Shown piece by piece: positions 10,293 to 20,785 of a stretch of DNA of 64,000 nt. Positions within the stretch are counted from its first letter, which is position 1. Each line of letters starts with the position of its first letter. Position numbers and translations under genes: made by a program. This DNA comes from Serratia rubidaea. Lineage in GTDB: Bacteria; Pseudomonadota; Gammaproteobacteria; Enterobacterales; Enterobacteriaceae. Where the stretch lies: assembly GCA_901472405.1 (NCBI GenBank), contig LR590463.1, positions 2,666,001 to 2,730,000 of the forward strand, read 5' to 3'. Below the pieces are notes generated by a model, which saw nothing but the letters and a program-made list of their open reading frames with translations, searched no databases and was not told the DNA's origin.

Positions 10293-11303
10293 TTACTGCA
10301 CGTGATAAAACGCCTTGTACCAATCGACAAAACGTTTCACCCCTTCATCGACGCTGGTCGCCGGCTTAAAGCCAATCGTGCTATACAATTCCCTGGTGTC
10401 CGCACTGGTATCCAGTACATCTCCGGGCTGCATCGGCAGCATATTTTTCTGCGCCGTAATGCCCAGCGCATTTTCCAGCGCACTGATATATTCCATCAGT
10501 TTAACCGGCGAGCTATTGCCGATATTATAGACATGGTACGGTGCCGAACTGGTGGCCGGAGAGCCTTGCTCAACGCTCCACTCAGGGTTCGGTTGCGGAA
10601 TGATATCCTGCAAACGGACGATGGCTTCGGCAATATCATCAATGTAGGTAAAATCACGGTGCATCTCACCATGGTTATATACATCGATGCTGTCGCCGGC
10701 CAATATTGCTTTGGTAAACTTGAACAGCGCCATATCAGGGCGCCCCCACGGGCCATACACGGTAAAGAAACGCAGGCCGGTAGTGGGTAAGCCATATAAA
10801 TGCGAATAGCTGTGTGACATCAGCTCATTGGCTTTTTTCGTCGCCGCATACAATGACACCGGATGATCGACAGAATCTTCCGTAGAGAACGGCAGCTTAC
10901 GATTAAGGCCATAAACCGAACTGGAAGACGCGTAAAGCAGATGCTCAACCTTATTATGCCGGCACCCTTCCAACACGTTTAAATGACCGATCAGGTTAGC
11001 ATCGGCATAGGCCATGGGGTTATCCAACGAATAACGCACCCCGGCCTGAGCGCCAAGGTGAATGACCCGTTGGAATTGGTGTTCGGCAAACAATGCTGCG
11101 ATCCCTTCACGGTCCGCCAGATCCAGTTTGATAAACTGAAAGGCCGGATTCCCGGCCAAAAGGTCAAGGCGCGCGACTTTCAGGCTAACGTCATAATAAT
11201 CGTTCAGGTTGTCGATACCGACAACCTGATGCCCTGCAGTCAACAAACGCTCGGCAACGTGATAACCAATAAACCCGGCGGCGCCTGTAACCAAAAATTT
11301 CAT
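10293..11303 (-). CDS. UDP-glucuronate epimerase, NAD-dependent (SDR family)
   Basis: Extended short-chain dehydrogenase predicted to epimerise UDP-glucuronate to UDP-galacturonate. The Rossmann motif GAAGFIGYHVAERL lies at the N-terminus, with the catalytic set ASSSSVYG and YAATKK (Tyr-x-x-x-Lys). The pattern NDYYDVSLKVARL and RFFTVYGPWGRPDMA is typical of the UDP-glucuronate 4-epimerase group. I chose ATG 11303 rather than 11309 because MKFLVTGAAG is the usual start. It begins 9 bp after ugd, whose product is its expected substrate, so both likely form one transcript. Exact stereospecificity (C4) is inferred. Confidence 0.85.
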   Translation of the reverse strand: MKFLVTGAAGFIGYHVAERLLTAGHQVVGIDNLNDYYDVSLKVARLDLLAGNPAFQFIKLDLADREGIAALFAEHQFQRVIHLGAQAGVRYSLDNPMAYADANLIGHLNVLEGCRHNKVEHLLYASSSSVYGLNRKLPFSTEDSVDHPVSLYAATKKANELMSHSYSHLYGLPTTGLRFFTVYGPWGRPDMALFKFTKAILAGDSIDVYNHGEMHRDFTYIDDIAEAIVRLQDIIPQPNPEWSVEQGSPATSSAPYHVYNIGNSSPVKLMEYISALENALGITAQKNMLPMQPGDVLDTSADTRELYSTIGFKPATSVDEGVKRFVDWYKAFYHVQ

Positions 11304-11312
11304 ACTCACCTC

Positions 11313-12656
11313 TTAAATGACCGGCTGCACCGATGCGCCGCGGCCAATCGCATAATACGTGAAGCCACGATTCTGCAAACGCTCCGGATCGTACAGGTTA
11401 CGCCCATCGAAGATAACCGGTTGCTTCAACGCGCCTTTAATCACGTCAAAGTCCGGCGCGCGGAAGTTCTGCCATTCGGTGCAAATCACCAGCGCATCGG
11501 CACCTTTCAGCGCCGCTTCTTTGGTGCCCATCAGTTTCAGATCGTCACGGTCGCCATAGATACGCTGCGTTTCGTTCATCGCTTCCGGGTCGTAAGCCTG
11601 GACGCTGGCGCCCGCAGCCCACAGCGCTTCCATCAGCACGCGGCTGGAGGCTTCACGCATGTCATCGGTGTTCGGTTTGAACGCCAGACCCCACAGCGCG
11701 AAGGTTTTGCCGCGCAGATCTTCACCGAAGTAGTGTTTGATAAACTGCACCAGCTTGTTCTTCTGCTGGTAGTTCACCTGCTCCACCGCCTGCAGCAGTT
11801 TTGGCTGGTAGCCGATGTTTTCCGAGGTACGGATCAGCGCCTGTACGTCTTTCGGGAAACATGAACCACCGTAGCCGCAGCCCGGATAGATAAAGTGATA
11901 GCCGATGCGCGAGTCGGAACCGATGCCCTGACGCACTTTCTCAATATCCGCCCCCAGCAACTCCGCCAGGTTGGAGATTTCATTCATAAAACTGATTTTA
12001 GTCGCCAGCATGCAGTTAGCCGCGTATTTGGTCAGCTCGGCGCTGCGGATATCCATCATAATCATACGGTCATGATTACGGTTGAACGGCTCATACAGCT
12101 CGCGAATCGGCTCGATAACGTCTTTGTTATCAGTACCGATAACAATACGCTCTGGACGCATGCAGTCGGCAACCGCCGCCCCTTCCTTCAGGAATTCCGG
12201 GTTGGAAACCACATCGAAAGTCAGCGTGCTGCCGCGTTTTTCCAGCGTGTCAGCCATCACCTGGCGCACTTTATCCGCAGTGCCGACCGGCACGGTGGAC
12301 TTGTCGATCACCACTTTATGATCGGTCATGTGTTCCGCAATGGTGCGGGCTACCGCGGTCACATATTTCAGGTCGGCGGAGCCGTCCTCATCCGGCGGCG
12401 TACCGACGGCGATGAACTGAATGATGCCGTGTTCGATACCGGCCTTGGCGTCGGTGGTGAAGTGCAGCCGTCCCGCTTCATAGTTCTGCTGCACCAACGG
12501 GGTCAGGCCCGGTTCAAAAATAGGGATGTTCCCTTTCTTCAAGTTTTCGACCTTGCGCTCATCAACGTCAATACACATCACGTCATGACCAACCTCAGCC
12601 AGCACCGCAGCCTGTACCAAGCCTACGTAGCCAATACCAAAAACGGTTACTTTCAT
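11313..12656 (-). CDS. ugd: UDP-glucose 6-dehydrogenase
   Basis: Oxidises UDP-glucose to UDP-glucuronate with two NAD+, for LPS and capsule sugars. 447 residues, the long form of the family; E. coli Ugd is shorter (388). Features are the N-terminal dinucleotide fold ([20 protein letters not shown]), the PEFLKEG motif, the catalytic cysteine in [15 protein letters not shown] (near residue 265), and the C-terminal UDP-binding domain. Located between galU, which makes its substrate, and the epimerase. Confidence 0.95.
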   Translation of the reverse strand: MKVTVFGIGYVGLVQAAVLAEVGHDVMCIDVDERKVENLKKGNIPIFEPGLTPLVQQNYEAGRLHFTTDAKAGIEHGIIQFIAVGTPPDEDGSADLKYVTAVARTIAEHMTDHKVVIDKSTVPVGTADKVRQVMADTLEKRGSTLTFDVVSNPEFLKEGAAVADCMRPERIVIGTDNKDVIEPIRELYEPFNRNHDRMIMMDIRSAELTKYAANCMLATKISFMNEISNLAELLGADIEKVRQGIGSDSRIGYHFIYPGCGYGGSCFPKDVQALIRTSENIGYQPKLLQAVEQVNYQQKNKLVQFIKHYFGEDLRGKTFALWGLAFKPNTDDMREASSRVLMEALWAAGASVQAYDPEAMNETQRIYGDRDDLKLMGTKEAALKGADALVICTEWQNFRAPDFDVIKGALKQPVIFDGRNLYDPERLQNRGFTYYAIGRGASVQPVI

Positions 12657-12694
12657 GGGAAATCCTAGTTTTTCAAATTAAGACGGAAAATGGA

Positions 12695-13612
12695 TCAGAT
12701 CTTTTCAGCGGCGGCAAACTGCTGCAGCCACTGGGAAAATTCTTTGCCCAGGCTGGCATGACGCAGCCCGTACTCAACAAACGCCTGCATATAGCCCAGT
12801 TTGTTGCCGCAATCATGGCTTTTACCCTTCAGGTGGTAAGCTTCTACCGGCTCTTTGCGCATCAGCATATCGATAGCATCGGTCAGCTGGATTTCATCAC
12901 CCGCTCCCGGCGGTGTCTGCGCCAGCAGCGCCCAGATATCGGCAGACAGCACATAACGCCCAACGATCGCCAGGTTGGACGGCGCCTGCGCCGGAGACGG
13001 TTTTTCCACCACGCTGACCATCGGCGCGCTTTCACCCGGCTGCAGATCGTAACCTTTGCAATCGGCAACGCCGTAGCTGCCGACGTTTTCCTGCGGCACC
13101 GGTTCAACCATGATTTGGCTGGTGCCGTTCTGTTCGAAACGCGCGAGCATCTCATGCAGGTTGTCTTTGCTCAGGTCCGCACTGTATTCATCCAGGATGA
13201 CATCCGGCAGCACCACCGCCACCGGTTCATCGCCAACCAGCGGATAAGCGCACATGATCGCGTGCCCCAAACCTTTGGCAACCCCCTGACGCACCTGCAT
13301 CACCGTGACGCCCGGCGGACAAATGGACTGAACCTCGTCAAGCAACTGGCGCTTAACGCGTTTTTCCAGCATGGCTTCCAGTTCAAAGCTGGTATCAAAA
13401 TGGTTTTCGATAGAATTTTTAGAGGAGTGCGTCACCAGAACGATTTCGTTGATCCCTGCGGCAATACATTCATTAACAACGTATTGAATCAGTGGTTTAT
13501 CCACCAGCGGCAGCATCTCTTTCGGTATCGCTTTTGTTGCCGGTAACATCCGTGTGCCTAATCCGGCCACCGGGATCACTGCTTTTCTGACTTTCCGATT
13601 TAAAGCAGACAT
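12695..13612 (-). CDS. galU: UTP-glucose-1-phosphate uridylyltransferase GalU
   Basis: Makes UDP-glucose from UTP and glucose-1-phosphate, feeding LPS core, capsule, trehalose and galactose metabolism. 305 residues. The nucleotidyltransferase motif [20 protein letters not shown] is at the N-terminus, with [10 protein letters not shown] as the metal-binding region and VEKP further on. First gene of a three-gene minus-strand operon (gaps of 38 and 9 bp to ugd and the epimerase). It lies downstream of rssB as in E. coli. Confidence 0.97.
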   Translation of the reverse strand: MSALNRKVRKAVIPVAGLGTRMLPATKAIPKEMLPLVDKPLIQYVVNECIAAGINEIVLVTHSSKNSIENHFDTSFELEAMLEKRVKRQLLDEVQSICPPGVTVMQVRQGVAKGLGHAIMCAYPLVGDEPVAVVLPDVILDEYSADLSKDNLHEMLARFEQNGTSQIMVEPVPQENVGSYGVADCKGYDLQPGESAPMVSVVEKPSPAQAPSNLAIVGRYVLSADIWALLAQTPPGAGDEIQLTDAIDMLMRKEPVEAYHLKGKSHDCGNKLGYMQAFVEYGLRHASLGKEFSQWLQQFAAAEKI

Positions 13613-13818
13613 TATTCCTCTCTTTAAACAGCGCTCAATTTATGAGCTTTTATCCGTTATACAAAACTCTCGGAGTATACCAGCTAAATAGCAGCGAGCA
13701 TTACCCCGTAATGAAATCGGGAGAAATTAGGACAATTACCCAAGTCCTGGGTTAGTGATGATTATTCGCCCTTAATAGCGGGGTAAATCATATCAAATAT
13801 ATGGGCATTGCCGCGTAT

Positions 13819-14831
13819 TTATTCCGCGCTGAGCATCAGCCGCAGGCGACCGCCCGTTCCCCACACCTGACACTGCCAGGCGGCGCAACGCTGGCTGATC
13901 TGGTTCATGTAAGCCGCCCCAGCGTGCCCAGCGGCACGCCGTTGCTCAGCTGGATCTGATTGTCGCCGGTATTGACGTTAGCGTGCAGGCCGGCGGAAAC
14001 CAGGATCAGGTTTTTATATTCGGCATGGTAGTAACCAAGCAGCAGGGGAAATTGTCCGTCCAACTTCCCCTGACGCAATAATTGATTAACTTGTTTTAAC
14101 AATGTTGACATTTGCGGCAGGCGATGGCGCTGATTGGCTAAATGATCTTGTAACAAGCCATTAAATAAAGCGCGCAATAATAATGCAGCCAGCACGCCAT
14201 TATCACCGGCGCGGGTCACATCCAGACAATAAAACGCTAAATCATTCTCTGACAGCGCGGCGATATCCAATACCAGCCCCGGGTTTTCGCCCGTAGTCAG
14301 CTGGCGATAATTGATACGGCAGTGGGCAATCGTCTGTTGCACCGGCGGCTGCAGCTGCTTGAGCAGGCTGGCGGCTTCGGAAGGATTCTTGCTCAGCGCA
14401 TCCCAGTCCTGCAGCAGGTCGGCCTCCTCTAACGCCGGCGAGGTAAACATATTGGGATACAGGCAGGCCAGCGCCGCTTCACGCAGGCGGTTAAGGTCGG
14501 TTAGCGGCTTCAGCAGCACATCCTGCACGCCCAGCCGCAGCACTTTAGCAATATCCGCCATTTTATCGGTGGCCGAAATCACCAGGATCGGGATCTTGTC
14601 GCCCTGCAGTCGCAGATGCTCAACAAACTCAATCCCGCCCATTTCCGGCATGGCCAGATCGCACAGGATCAGATCGGGCTGGATATCCTCCACGGCGCTC
14701 AACGCCTGCAAACCGTTACTGGCTTCATGCGATTGTGCGCCCAACGATGTCAGGTAGCCGACAAGCACCGAACGAAAGACCTGCTCGTCTTCAACAATCA
14801 GAATGCGCTTGCCTGTCAGTGGTAGTGCCAT
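13819..14831 (-). CDS. rssB: RpoS adaptor/response regulator RssB (frameshifted)
   Basis: Response regulator that delivers the stationary-phase sigma factor RpoS to ClpXP. N-terminal receiver domain with DEQ near the start (IVEDEQVF), phospho-acceptor in DLILCDLAMP (near residue 58) and the LLKP lysine loop; C-terminal degenerate PP2C-like domain. The start MALPLTGKRILIVEDEQ at 14831 matches the family. One G is missing near 13917 after GVPLGTLG; restoring it yields the expected ending WGTGGRLRLMLSAE and a stop at 13819, 337 residues as in E. coli. Confidence 0.93.
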
Positions 14832-14935
14832 TAGCCGAGCCTCTTCCCTTTTCATGTTGTAATAGTGGCTCAAAATGGCCACTTGCGCCTGCCGGAAATC
14901 AGCCCGACATGGCGTTTTGCCGTCAATAGCGGCAA

Positions 14936-15835
14936 CTATTTTTGTTTTATCAACGGCAACAGTTGCTCAAGCTGTTTTTCCACCGCCATACTTCCTGCGG
15001 CGATAGCCTCCTCCGCGCGATGGAAATCCAGCGTGGATATTTGCGGGCAATAAGGTTGTATCAGGACATCCGGCGGATCGCCCGCCATACGGTTACGTTT
15101 CAGACGATTCTCTAACACCTGAATCGACGTGCTCATTATTTCCATCGCGGTCGGCGTAAGATTGGTTTTCTTGATACGCATTTTACCGATCCGCTCACGC
15201 AGCCGTCCGCGCCAGCTGTCCGCCATCACCGCCGGCTCTTCCGCTTCGCTGCGTACTGAAAACAGATCCTGCTGCATTAAATGCGCGTCATGCTGTAAAT
15301 CAACCGCAATGACGATATCCGCCCCCAACGCACGGGTCAACGAGATAGGAACCGGGTTCACCACCGCACCGTCCACCAGCCAGTAACCGTCGAACCACAC
15401 CGGCGACAGCAACCCCGGCATACTGCACGATGCCCTCACCGCCTGGTGGATATCGCCGCGGGTTAACCATAGCTCGCGGCCGGTGCTGAGATTGGTGGCG
15501 ACCGCGCCGAATTTCATCGCACACTGTTCAATATCATCAACGCGCAGCAGTTGCCCCACCGCATTAAACACCCGTTCGCCGCGCAACAGGCCGCCGCGCC
15601 GCCAGGAAAGATCCATCAGACGAATCACGTCCCAGTAGCTGAATGAACGCACCCATTTTTCCATCGCCGGCAGCCGGTGGCTGGCATAAGCCGCCCCCAC
15701 CAGAGAGCCGACGGAGCAGCCGGCGACAATATCAGGCTCGATCCCCATTTTCTTCAGGGCGTTGATAACGCCGATATGCGCCCAGCCCTTGGCCGATCCT
15801 GCCCCTAACGCCAGCCCGATTTTGATTTGTCGCAT
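14936..15835 (-). CDS. rssA: Patatin-like phospholipase family protein RssA
   Basis: Predicted serine hydrolase with the patatin fold. Oxyanion motif GLALGAGSAKGWAHIG at the N-terminus, nucleophile serine in GCSVG and catalytic aspartate in LVDGAVVNP. Start taken at ATG 15835 (MRQIKIGLALG), shorter than the longest frame. It sits 104 bp upstream of rssB in the same direction, as in the E. coli rssAB operon. The physiological substrate is not known. Confidence 0.92.
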   Translation of the reverse strand: MRQIKIGLALGAGSAKGWAHIGVINALKKMGIEPDIVAGCSVGSLVGAAYASHRLPAMEKWVRSFSYWDVIRLMDLSWRRGGLLRGERVFNAVGQLLRVDDIEQCAMKFGAVATNLSTGRELWLTRGDIHQAVRASCSMPGLLSPVWFDGYWLVDGAVVNPVPISLTRALGADIVIAVDLQHDAHLMQQDLFSVRSEAEEPAVMADSWRGRLRERIGKMRIKKTNLTPTAMEIMSTSIQVLENRLKRNRMAGDPPDVLIQPYCPQISTLDFHRAEEAIAAGSMAVEKQLEQLLPLIKQK

Positions 15836-15983
15836 GTTCGTTCGCCTTCTGCCGGTCAATGGTTTTGCACCCTGTCCCGTCAGGGTACATTGTCACCGCT
15901 CAATATTGTTAGGTAACATATGCGCTCAATATGTTTGAATATCGGCCAGTATTGACAATGGCCGCAGGTTTTAGGAGTTATTT

Positions 15984-16448
15984 TTGTCTGAATTATGCCC
16001 CTGCGGCAGCGGCGCCGAGTATCACGCCTGCTGCGAGCCCTATATCAGCGGTGCTGAAACCGCACCGACGCCGGGCAAGCTGATGCGTTCGCGCTACACG
16101 GCCTATGTCAAACAGCAGGTTGACTACCTGATTGCCAGCTGGCATCCGGATTGTCACGCTGCGCAGTGGCGTGACTCCATCACCGAGAGTTTTCGCACCA
16201 CCCGCTGGCTGGGCCTGACGATAGTGGCGGAACAAAACGGTCGTGACGATAATGAAGGCTTCGTCGAGTTTATCGCCCGCTTTACCGACGCGGAGCATGA
16301 CGGCCCCCAGGCTATGCATGAACGCTCCCGCTTCCTTCGTCTGGAGCAACGCTGGTACTATATCGACGGCACCCGGCCGCAACCGGGACGAAATGACCCG
16401 TGCCCCTGCGGCTCAGGGAAAAAATATAAAAAATGCTGCGGGCGTTAA
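15984..16448 (+). CDS. ychJ: SEC-C motif protein YchJ
   Basis: UPF0225 protein of unknown function, 154 residues. Two SEC-C zinc-binding motifs flank the central domain: [13 protein letters not shown] at the N-terminus and [13 protein letters not shown] at the extreme C-terminus. Translation starts at TTG 15984, supported by a TAGGAGT ribosome site about 7 nt upstream and by family length. SEC-C motifs also occur in SecA. Divergent from rssA, next to purU as in E. coli. Confidence 0.93.
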   Translation: MSELCPCGSGAEYHACCEPYISGAETAPTPGKLMRSRYTAYVKQQVDYLIASWHPDCHAAQWRDSITESFRTTRWLGLTIVAEQNGRDDNEGFVEFIARFTDAEHDGPQAMHERSRFLRLEQRWYYIDGTRPQPGRNDPCPCGSGKKYKKCCGR

Positions 16449-16516
16449 GTTCGCAGCGGAAAGTACGCTGACGCCGGTAACGGCCGGCGCTTCAGTATCA
16501 GACAGGATCCTCATCC

Positions 16517-17365
16517 ATGCCACACCAAAATGTACAACGTAAAGTATTACGCACCATCTGCCCTGACGCGAAAGGCCTGATCGCCAAGATCACCAATATT
16601 TGCTACAAACATCAGCTCAACATCGTGCAAAACAATGAGTTTGTCGACCATCGCACCGGACGCTTCTTTATGCGCACCGAACTGGAAGGCATCTTCAACG
16701 ACACCACGCTGCTGGCCGACCTGGATGATGCGCTGCCGGAAGGCTCCGCGCGCGAATTGCACAGCGCCGGCCGTCGCCGCATCGTGGTGCTGGTCACCAA
16801 AGAGGCCCACTGCCTGGGCGATTTGCTGATGAAAAGCGCCTACGGCGGCCTGGATGTCGAAATCGCCGCGGTGATCGGCAACCACGACACCCTGCAAACG
16901 CTGGTGGAACGCTTCGACATTCCTTTCCATCTGGTCAGCCATGAGGGATTGACGCGTGAACAGCACGACCAGCAAATGATTGCCCAAATCGATCAGTATC
17001 AGCCCGACTATGTGGTGCTGGCCAAATATATGCGCGTACTGACGCCGGCTTTCGTCCAGCACTACCCTAACCAGGTCATTAACATTCACCACTCGTTCCT
17101 GCCGGCGTTTATCGGCGCACGGCCGTATCATCAGGCCTATGAGCGCGGGGTGAAAATCATCGGCGCCACGGCGCACTATGTAAATGACAATCTGGATGAA
17201 GGCCCGATCATCATGCAGGACGTAATCCATGTTGATCACTCCTATTCCGCCGAAGATATGATGCGCGCCGGTCGCGACGTAGAAAAAAACGTACTCAGCC
17301 GCGCGCTGTATCACGTCTTGGCGCAGCGGGTATTTGTCTACGGCAACCGCACCGTTATTCTGTAG
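16517..17365 (+). CDS. purU: Formyltetrahydrofolate deformylase PurU
   Basis: Hydrolyses 10-formyl-THF to formate and THF, balancing one-carbon pools. 282 residues: N-terminal ACT domain (about 8-85, ICPDAKGLIAKITN) for regulation and a C-terminal formyltransferase-type domain with the catalytic Asn/His in VINIHHSFLPAFIGARPY and the aspartate in YVNDNLDEGPII. The order ychJ-purU-tRNA-Tyr resembles the E. coli region. Confidence 0.96.
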   Translation: MPHQNVQRKVLRTICPDAKGLIAKITNICYKHQLNIVQNNEFVDHRTGRFFMRTELEGIFNDTTLLADLDDALPEGSARELHSAGRRRIVVLVTKEAHCLGDLLMKSAYGGLDVEIAAVIGNHDTLQTLVERFDIPFHLVSHEGLTREQHDQQMIAQIDQYQPDYVVLAKYMRVLTPAFVQHYPNQVINIHHSFLPAFIGARPYHQAYERGVKIIGATAHYVNDNLDEGPIIMQDVIHVDHSYSAEDMMRAGRDVEKNVLSRALYHVLAQRVFVYGNRTVIL

Positions 17366-17375
17366 CCGTTCATTC

Positions 17376-17412
17376 GCCATCTCCTGCCGTGCTGCCGAGG
17401 GCAGGAGATGGC
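17376..17412 (+). terminator. Perfect inverted repeat after purU
   Basis: A 13-bp perfect inverted repeat (GCCATCTCCTGCC and its complement) with an 11-nt loop begins 11 bp after the purU stop. It is a strong hairpin but only an A-rich, not T-rich, stretch follows, so intrinsic termination is uncertain. Confidence 0.5.
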
Positions 17413-17493
17413 GCAAAAATGGCGCACTCTGTTCACAGATGCAGCGCCAAGAATAAAAAAACGGCAAACAATTCATTTTCTGCATTTCAATGC

Positions 17494-17521
17494 TTTACAC
17501 CGGCGCTTCATTTGATATGAT
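17494..17521 (+). promoter_or_regulatory. Sigma-70 promoter of the tRNA-Tyr cluster
   Basis: A -35 element TTTACA (17494-17499) and -10 TATGAT (17516-17521) are spaced 16 bp, followed by a GC-rich discriminator (GCGCCCC). This is typical of stable-RNA promoters under stringent control. The tRNA lies 100 bp downstream. Confidence 0.8.
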
Positions 17522-17620
17522 GCGCCCCGCTTACCGAGACAGCGCTTACGCAGCCGAGGTAGCACGGGAAGCCGGTCAGCTTCCTGGTAGTTTAAAATTC
17601 GTAAAATCCACGAATTTCGT

Positions 17621-17705
<85 letters not shown>

Positions 17706-17875
17706 TTCTTAATCTGAGCAATCAGGTTAACCCAAACGGAAAAATCCCTATGGATACCGTACGGGGAAGGTGAGAACCTTCGACAAGGTTCGAGTTGAGC
17801 GCAGCGAAACAACGCGCTTCAGCGCGACCCGAAGGGTGAGGAGCGAAGCGACGAATAATCCTTCCCCCACCACCA
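17706..17875 (+). repeat. tyrT-associated repeat, unit 1 (rtT-like)
   Basis: A 170-nt unit directly after the first tRNA. Its last 19 nt (AATCCTTCCCCCACCACCA) copy the 3' end of tRNA-Tyr. The second half (from about 17775) is shared with units 2 and 3; the first half differs from theirs. This matches the layout of the rtT repeats of the E. coli tyrT locus. Confidence 0.9.
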
Positions 17876-17938
17876 TTCTTAATCTGAGCAATCAGGTTAA
17901 GCCGCACGGAAAAATCCCTATGGATACCGTACGGAAAA
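17876..17938 (+). repeat. Truncated repeat (first half of unit 1)
   Basis: About 63 nt nearly identical to the first half of unit 1 (starting TTCTTAATCTGAGCAATCAG) precede the second tRNA. The second half and tRNA-derived tail are missing. Confidence 0.85.
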
Positions 17939-18000
17939 GGTTCGAATTAGTAGGGTTTAATTTGCCTTACGTCTACAATTTGTAAATCCATGCATACCAT

Positions 18001-18085
<85 letters not shown>

Positions 18086-18257
18086 TCTCTTCAAAGCTTC
18101 CCAAACGCACCAACATCTCAAAAGCCATATAATTCTCCGCACCGGGGAAGGATGAGAAGCTTCGACAAGGTTCGAGTTGAGCGTAGCGAAACAACGCGCT
18201 TCAGCGCGGCCCGAAGGGTGAGGAGCGCAGCGACGAATAATCCTTCCCCCACCACCA
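18086..18257 (+). repeat. tyrT-associated repeat, unit 2 (rtT-like)
   Basis: A 172-nt unit starting TCTCTTCAAAGC and ending in the 19-nt copy of the tRNA-Tyr 3' end. It is near-identical in its second half to unit 3 and closely related throughout. Confidence 0.9.
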
Positions 18258-18428
18258 TCTCTGCAAAAGTCCCAACACGTTCCAACGTCTCAAAAGCCAC
18301 ATAATTCTCCGCACAGGGGAAGGATGAGAAGCTTCGACAAGGTTCGGTTGAGCGTAGCGAAACAACGCGCTTCAGCGCGGCCCGAAGGGTGAGGAGCGCA
18401 GCGACGAATAATCCTTCCCCCACCACCA
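18258..18428 (+). repeat. tyrT-associated repeat, unit 3 (rtT-like)
   Basis: A 171-nt unit, tandem with unit 2, again ending in the 19-nt tRNA-Tyr 3' copy. The shared core (CTTCGACAAGGTTCG onward) has one frame rich in Arg and Ser, reminiscent of the protamine-like tpr reading frame reported at E. coli tyrT. Confidence 0.9.
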
Positions 18429-18563
18429 TCCCCTCTGACCAATTACGCGACAAACATAGCGAAATACACGATTCCAACCCATTTTCAGCGCTCAAACTTG
18501 AACTCCCTGGCACAATTAGCTATACCACATGCTTCTTTTACGCAGTAATGAAAGGATAAGTGC

Positions 18564-19136
18564 ATGCGTCATAATATTTGCGTTTTTTGCGGCGCCAGCG
18601 AAGGCGTTAACCCCGATTATGCCGACCACGCCCGCACGCTCGGGCATGCGTTAGCCACTCAGGGGCGGCGTTTAATCTACGGCGGCGGCAAAAAAGGCTT
18701 GATGGGCATTGTCGCAGATGCGGTACTGGAAGCCGGCGGCGAAGTGATTGGCATTATCCCCGAGCGCCTGGTCGAAGCAGAAACCGCGCACCGCGGCCTG
18801 ACCAAACTGGAGGTGGTGCCCGATATGCACACCCGCAAAGCGCGCATGGCCGCACAGGCGGATGCGTTTATCGCCCTGCCGGGCGGTATCGGCACGCTGG
18901 AAGAGCTGTTTGAAATCTGGACCTGGGGCCAAATCGGCTACCACAACAAACCGGTCGGGCTGCTGGACGTCAACGGCTTCTACCGCCCTCTAAATCACTT
19001 CCTGCAGCACGTCGCCGATCAGGGCTTTATGCGCCATGACTATCTCGACACCCTGCATACCAGTGACTCAGCGTCGGTATTACTGCAGCAGTTCGACGAC
19101 TACCAGCCGAAAAATTACGACCGCTGGGCCAAATAA
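18564..19136 (+). CDS. LOG family protein (Rossmann-fold, TIGR00730)
   Basis: 190-residue protein of the lysine decarboxylase-like/LOG family with the signature PGGIGTLEELFEIWTWGQIG (near residues 107-126) and the N-terminal FCGAS nucleotide-site motif. Family members hydrolyse nucleoside monophosphates such as cytokinin riboside 5'-phosphate; the bacterial substrate here is unproven. It stands alone between the tRNA-Tyr repeats and xthA. Confidence 0.92.
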   Translation: MRHNICVFCGASEGVNPDYADHARTLGHALATQGRRLIYGGGKKGLMGIVADAVLEAGGEVIGIIPERLVEAETAHRGLTKLEVVPDMHTRKARMAAQADAFIALPGGIGTLEELFEIWTWGQIGYHNKPVGLLDVNGFYRPLNHFLQHVADQGFMRHDYLDTLHTSDSASVLLQQFDDYQPKNYDRWAK

Positions 19137-19236
19137 TCGCTGATGGCCAGCGGCAACCGTCGCTGGCTTACGTTACATTTAGCGCCAAACTCTGCTACTA
19201 TCACAACACATTTTTCTCGTGAAAACGGCACCGCTC

Positions 19237-20043
19237 ATGAAGTTTGTCTCTTTTAATATCAATGGACTGCGCGCGCGTCCCCACCAGTTGGCCGCAATTA
19301 TCGAACAGCACCAGCCCGACGTGATCGGCCTGCAGGAAACCAAAGTTCATGACGACATGTTTCCGCTGGAAGAAGTCAGCAAGCACGGCTATCACGTGTT
19401 CTACCACGGCCAGAAAGGCCACTACGGCGTAGCGCTGCTGACCAAAGAAGCGCCCATTGCCGTACGTCGTGGTTTTCCGACCGATGAAGAAGATGCGCAG
19501 CGGCGCATTATCATGGCCGACCTGGCCACGCCTCAGGGCACCTTGACGGTAATTAACGGCTATTTCCCGCAGGGCGAAAGTCGCGACCATCCGGTGAAGT
19601 TCCCGGCCAAAACCCGTTTCTATCAGGATCTGCAGGACTACCTTGAGCAGCAACTGTCGGTAGAAAATCCAGTGCTTATTATGGGCGATATGAATATCAG
19701 CCCGACCGATTATGACATCGGCATCGGTGATGAAAACCGCAAACGCTGGCTGCGCACCGGCAAGTGCTCCTTCCTGCCGGAAGAGCGCGAGTGGATGGCG
19801 CGCCTGTTGAACTGGGGTCTGGTTGATACCTACCGCCACGCCAACCCGGAACGTAATGACGAATTTTCCTGGTTCGACTATCGCTCCAAAGGGTTCGATG
19901 ACAACCGCGGCCTGCGCATCGACCTGCTGTTGGCCAGCACGCCGCTGGCGGCACAGTGCGTCGCAACCGGCATTGATTACCAGATTCGCGGTATGGAAAA
20001 ACCGTCCGACCACGCGCCCGTCTGGGCCGAGTTCTCGCTGTAA
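19237..20043 (+). CDS. xthA: Exonuclease III
   Basis: Main AP endonuclease and 3'-5' exonuclease of base excision repair. The start [17 protein letters not shown] at 19237 gives 268 residues, the E. coli length; the upstream Met is not conserved. Catalytic residues are visible in GLQETKV (Glu34), [13 protein letters not shown] (Asp/Asn) and the terminal SDHAPVW (Asp-His). Followed after 45 bp by nudG. Confidence 0.97.
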   Translation: MKFVSFNINGLRARPHQLAAIIEQHQPDVIGLQETKVHDDMFPLEEVSKHGYHVFYHGQKGHYGVALLTKEAPIAVRRGFPTDEEDAQRRIIMADLATPQGTLTVINGYFPQGESRDHPVKFPAKTRFYQDLQDYLEQQLSVENPVLIMGDMNISPTDYDIGIGDENRKRWLRTGKCSFLPEEREWMARLLNWGLVDTYRHANPERNDEFSWFDYRSKGFDDNRGLRIDLLLASTPLAAQCVATGIDYQIRGMEKPSDHAPVWAEFSL

Positions 20044-20088
20044 TTATCTCGCCCGGCCGCCGTGCCGGGGCTTTATTCAGATAAAAGT

Positions 20089-20492
20089 ATGAAAACCATT
20101 GATGTAGTTGCGGCCATTATTGCGCGCGACGGTAAAATTCTGTTGGCGCAGCGCGATGCGCAAAGCGACCAGGCCGGCCGGTGGGAGTTTCCCGGCGGCA
20201 AGGTGGAGAGCGGCGAGAGCCAGCCGCAGGCGCTAGCCCGTGAGCTGGCGGAAGAACTGGGTATTGAAGCGGCGATCGGCAGTTACGTCGCCAGCAATAG
20301 CTGGCAAACGGGCGAACGCCTTATTCGCCTGCACGCCTGGCGGGTGATACGTTCCGCGGTGAGTTGCAACAGCGCTGCCACTCGGCGTTGGTATGGGTCG
20401 AACCGCAGCAGGCTGGCGCCTACCCGCTGGCGCCGGCGGATATCCCGCTGCTGGCCGACTACCTGCGCGACATAACGCCCCGGCGCACGTGA
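20089..20492 (+). CDS. nudG: Nudix CTP pyrophosphohydrolase NudG (frameshifted)
   Basis: Sanitises oxidised or methylated pyrimidine nucleotides. The Nudix box runs from GGKVESGESQPQALA to RELAEELGI (residues 38-60). One base is missing near 20347; restoring it continues with DTFRGELQQRCHSALVWVEP and ends PLLADYLRDITPRRT at 20492, 134 residues, in line with E. coli NudG. xthA-nudG-ynjH-topB order agrees with the E. coli neighbourhood. Confidence 0.92.
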
Positions 20493-20497
20493 CACGG

Positions 20498-20785
20498 TCA
20501 CCTATTCACGCGCACCCAGATGAGCGGCTGGGTGCCGACCCGCGTTTTATCACTCTGACACTGCAGTAGCTCGCCCTCAACCTTCAGCAGCGCCCCTTCC
20601 GAGTAGTTCTTGTCCTGATACACGCAGCAGCGCGAGCATGGCGCCGGCGCCGACGTACTCTTTGCCGAGCCCCAGATCTCCGGCGTCACCGGCACCAGCA
20701 CGTCTACGTCGCCGCGGTGTGCGCCGGCCATGGCCGAAAACAGCAGGCCAACGGCGGCCATTGCCAGCGATATCCGCTGATTCAT
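20498..20785 (-). CDS. ynjH: DUF1496 family periplasmic protein YnjH
   Basis: Small predicted secreted protein of unknown function, 95 residues. Signal peptide about 1-22 ([10 protein letters not shown]), then the family hallmark [19 protein letters not shown] with three cysteines. Its ATG overlaps the topB stop (ATGA), so it is probably translationally coupled to topB, its neighbour in E. coli as well. Confidence 0.9.
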   Translation of the reverse strand: MNQRISLAMAAVGLLFSAMAGAHRGDVDVLVPVTPEIWGSAKSTSAPAPCSRCCVYQDKNYSEGALLKVEGELLQCQSDKTRVGTQPLIWVRVNR

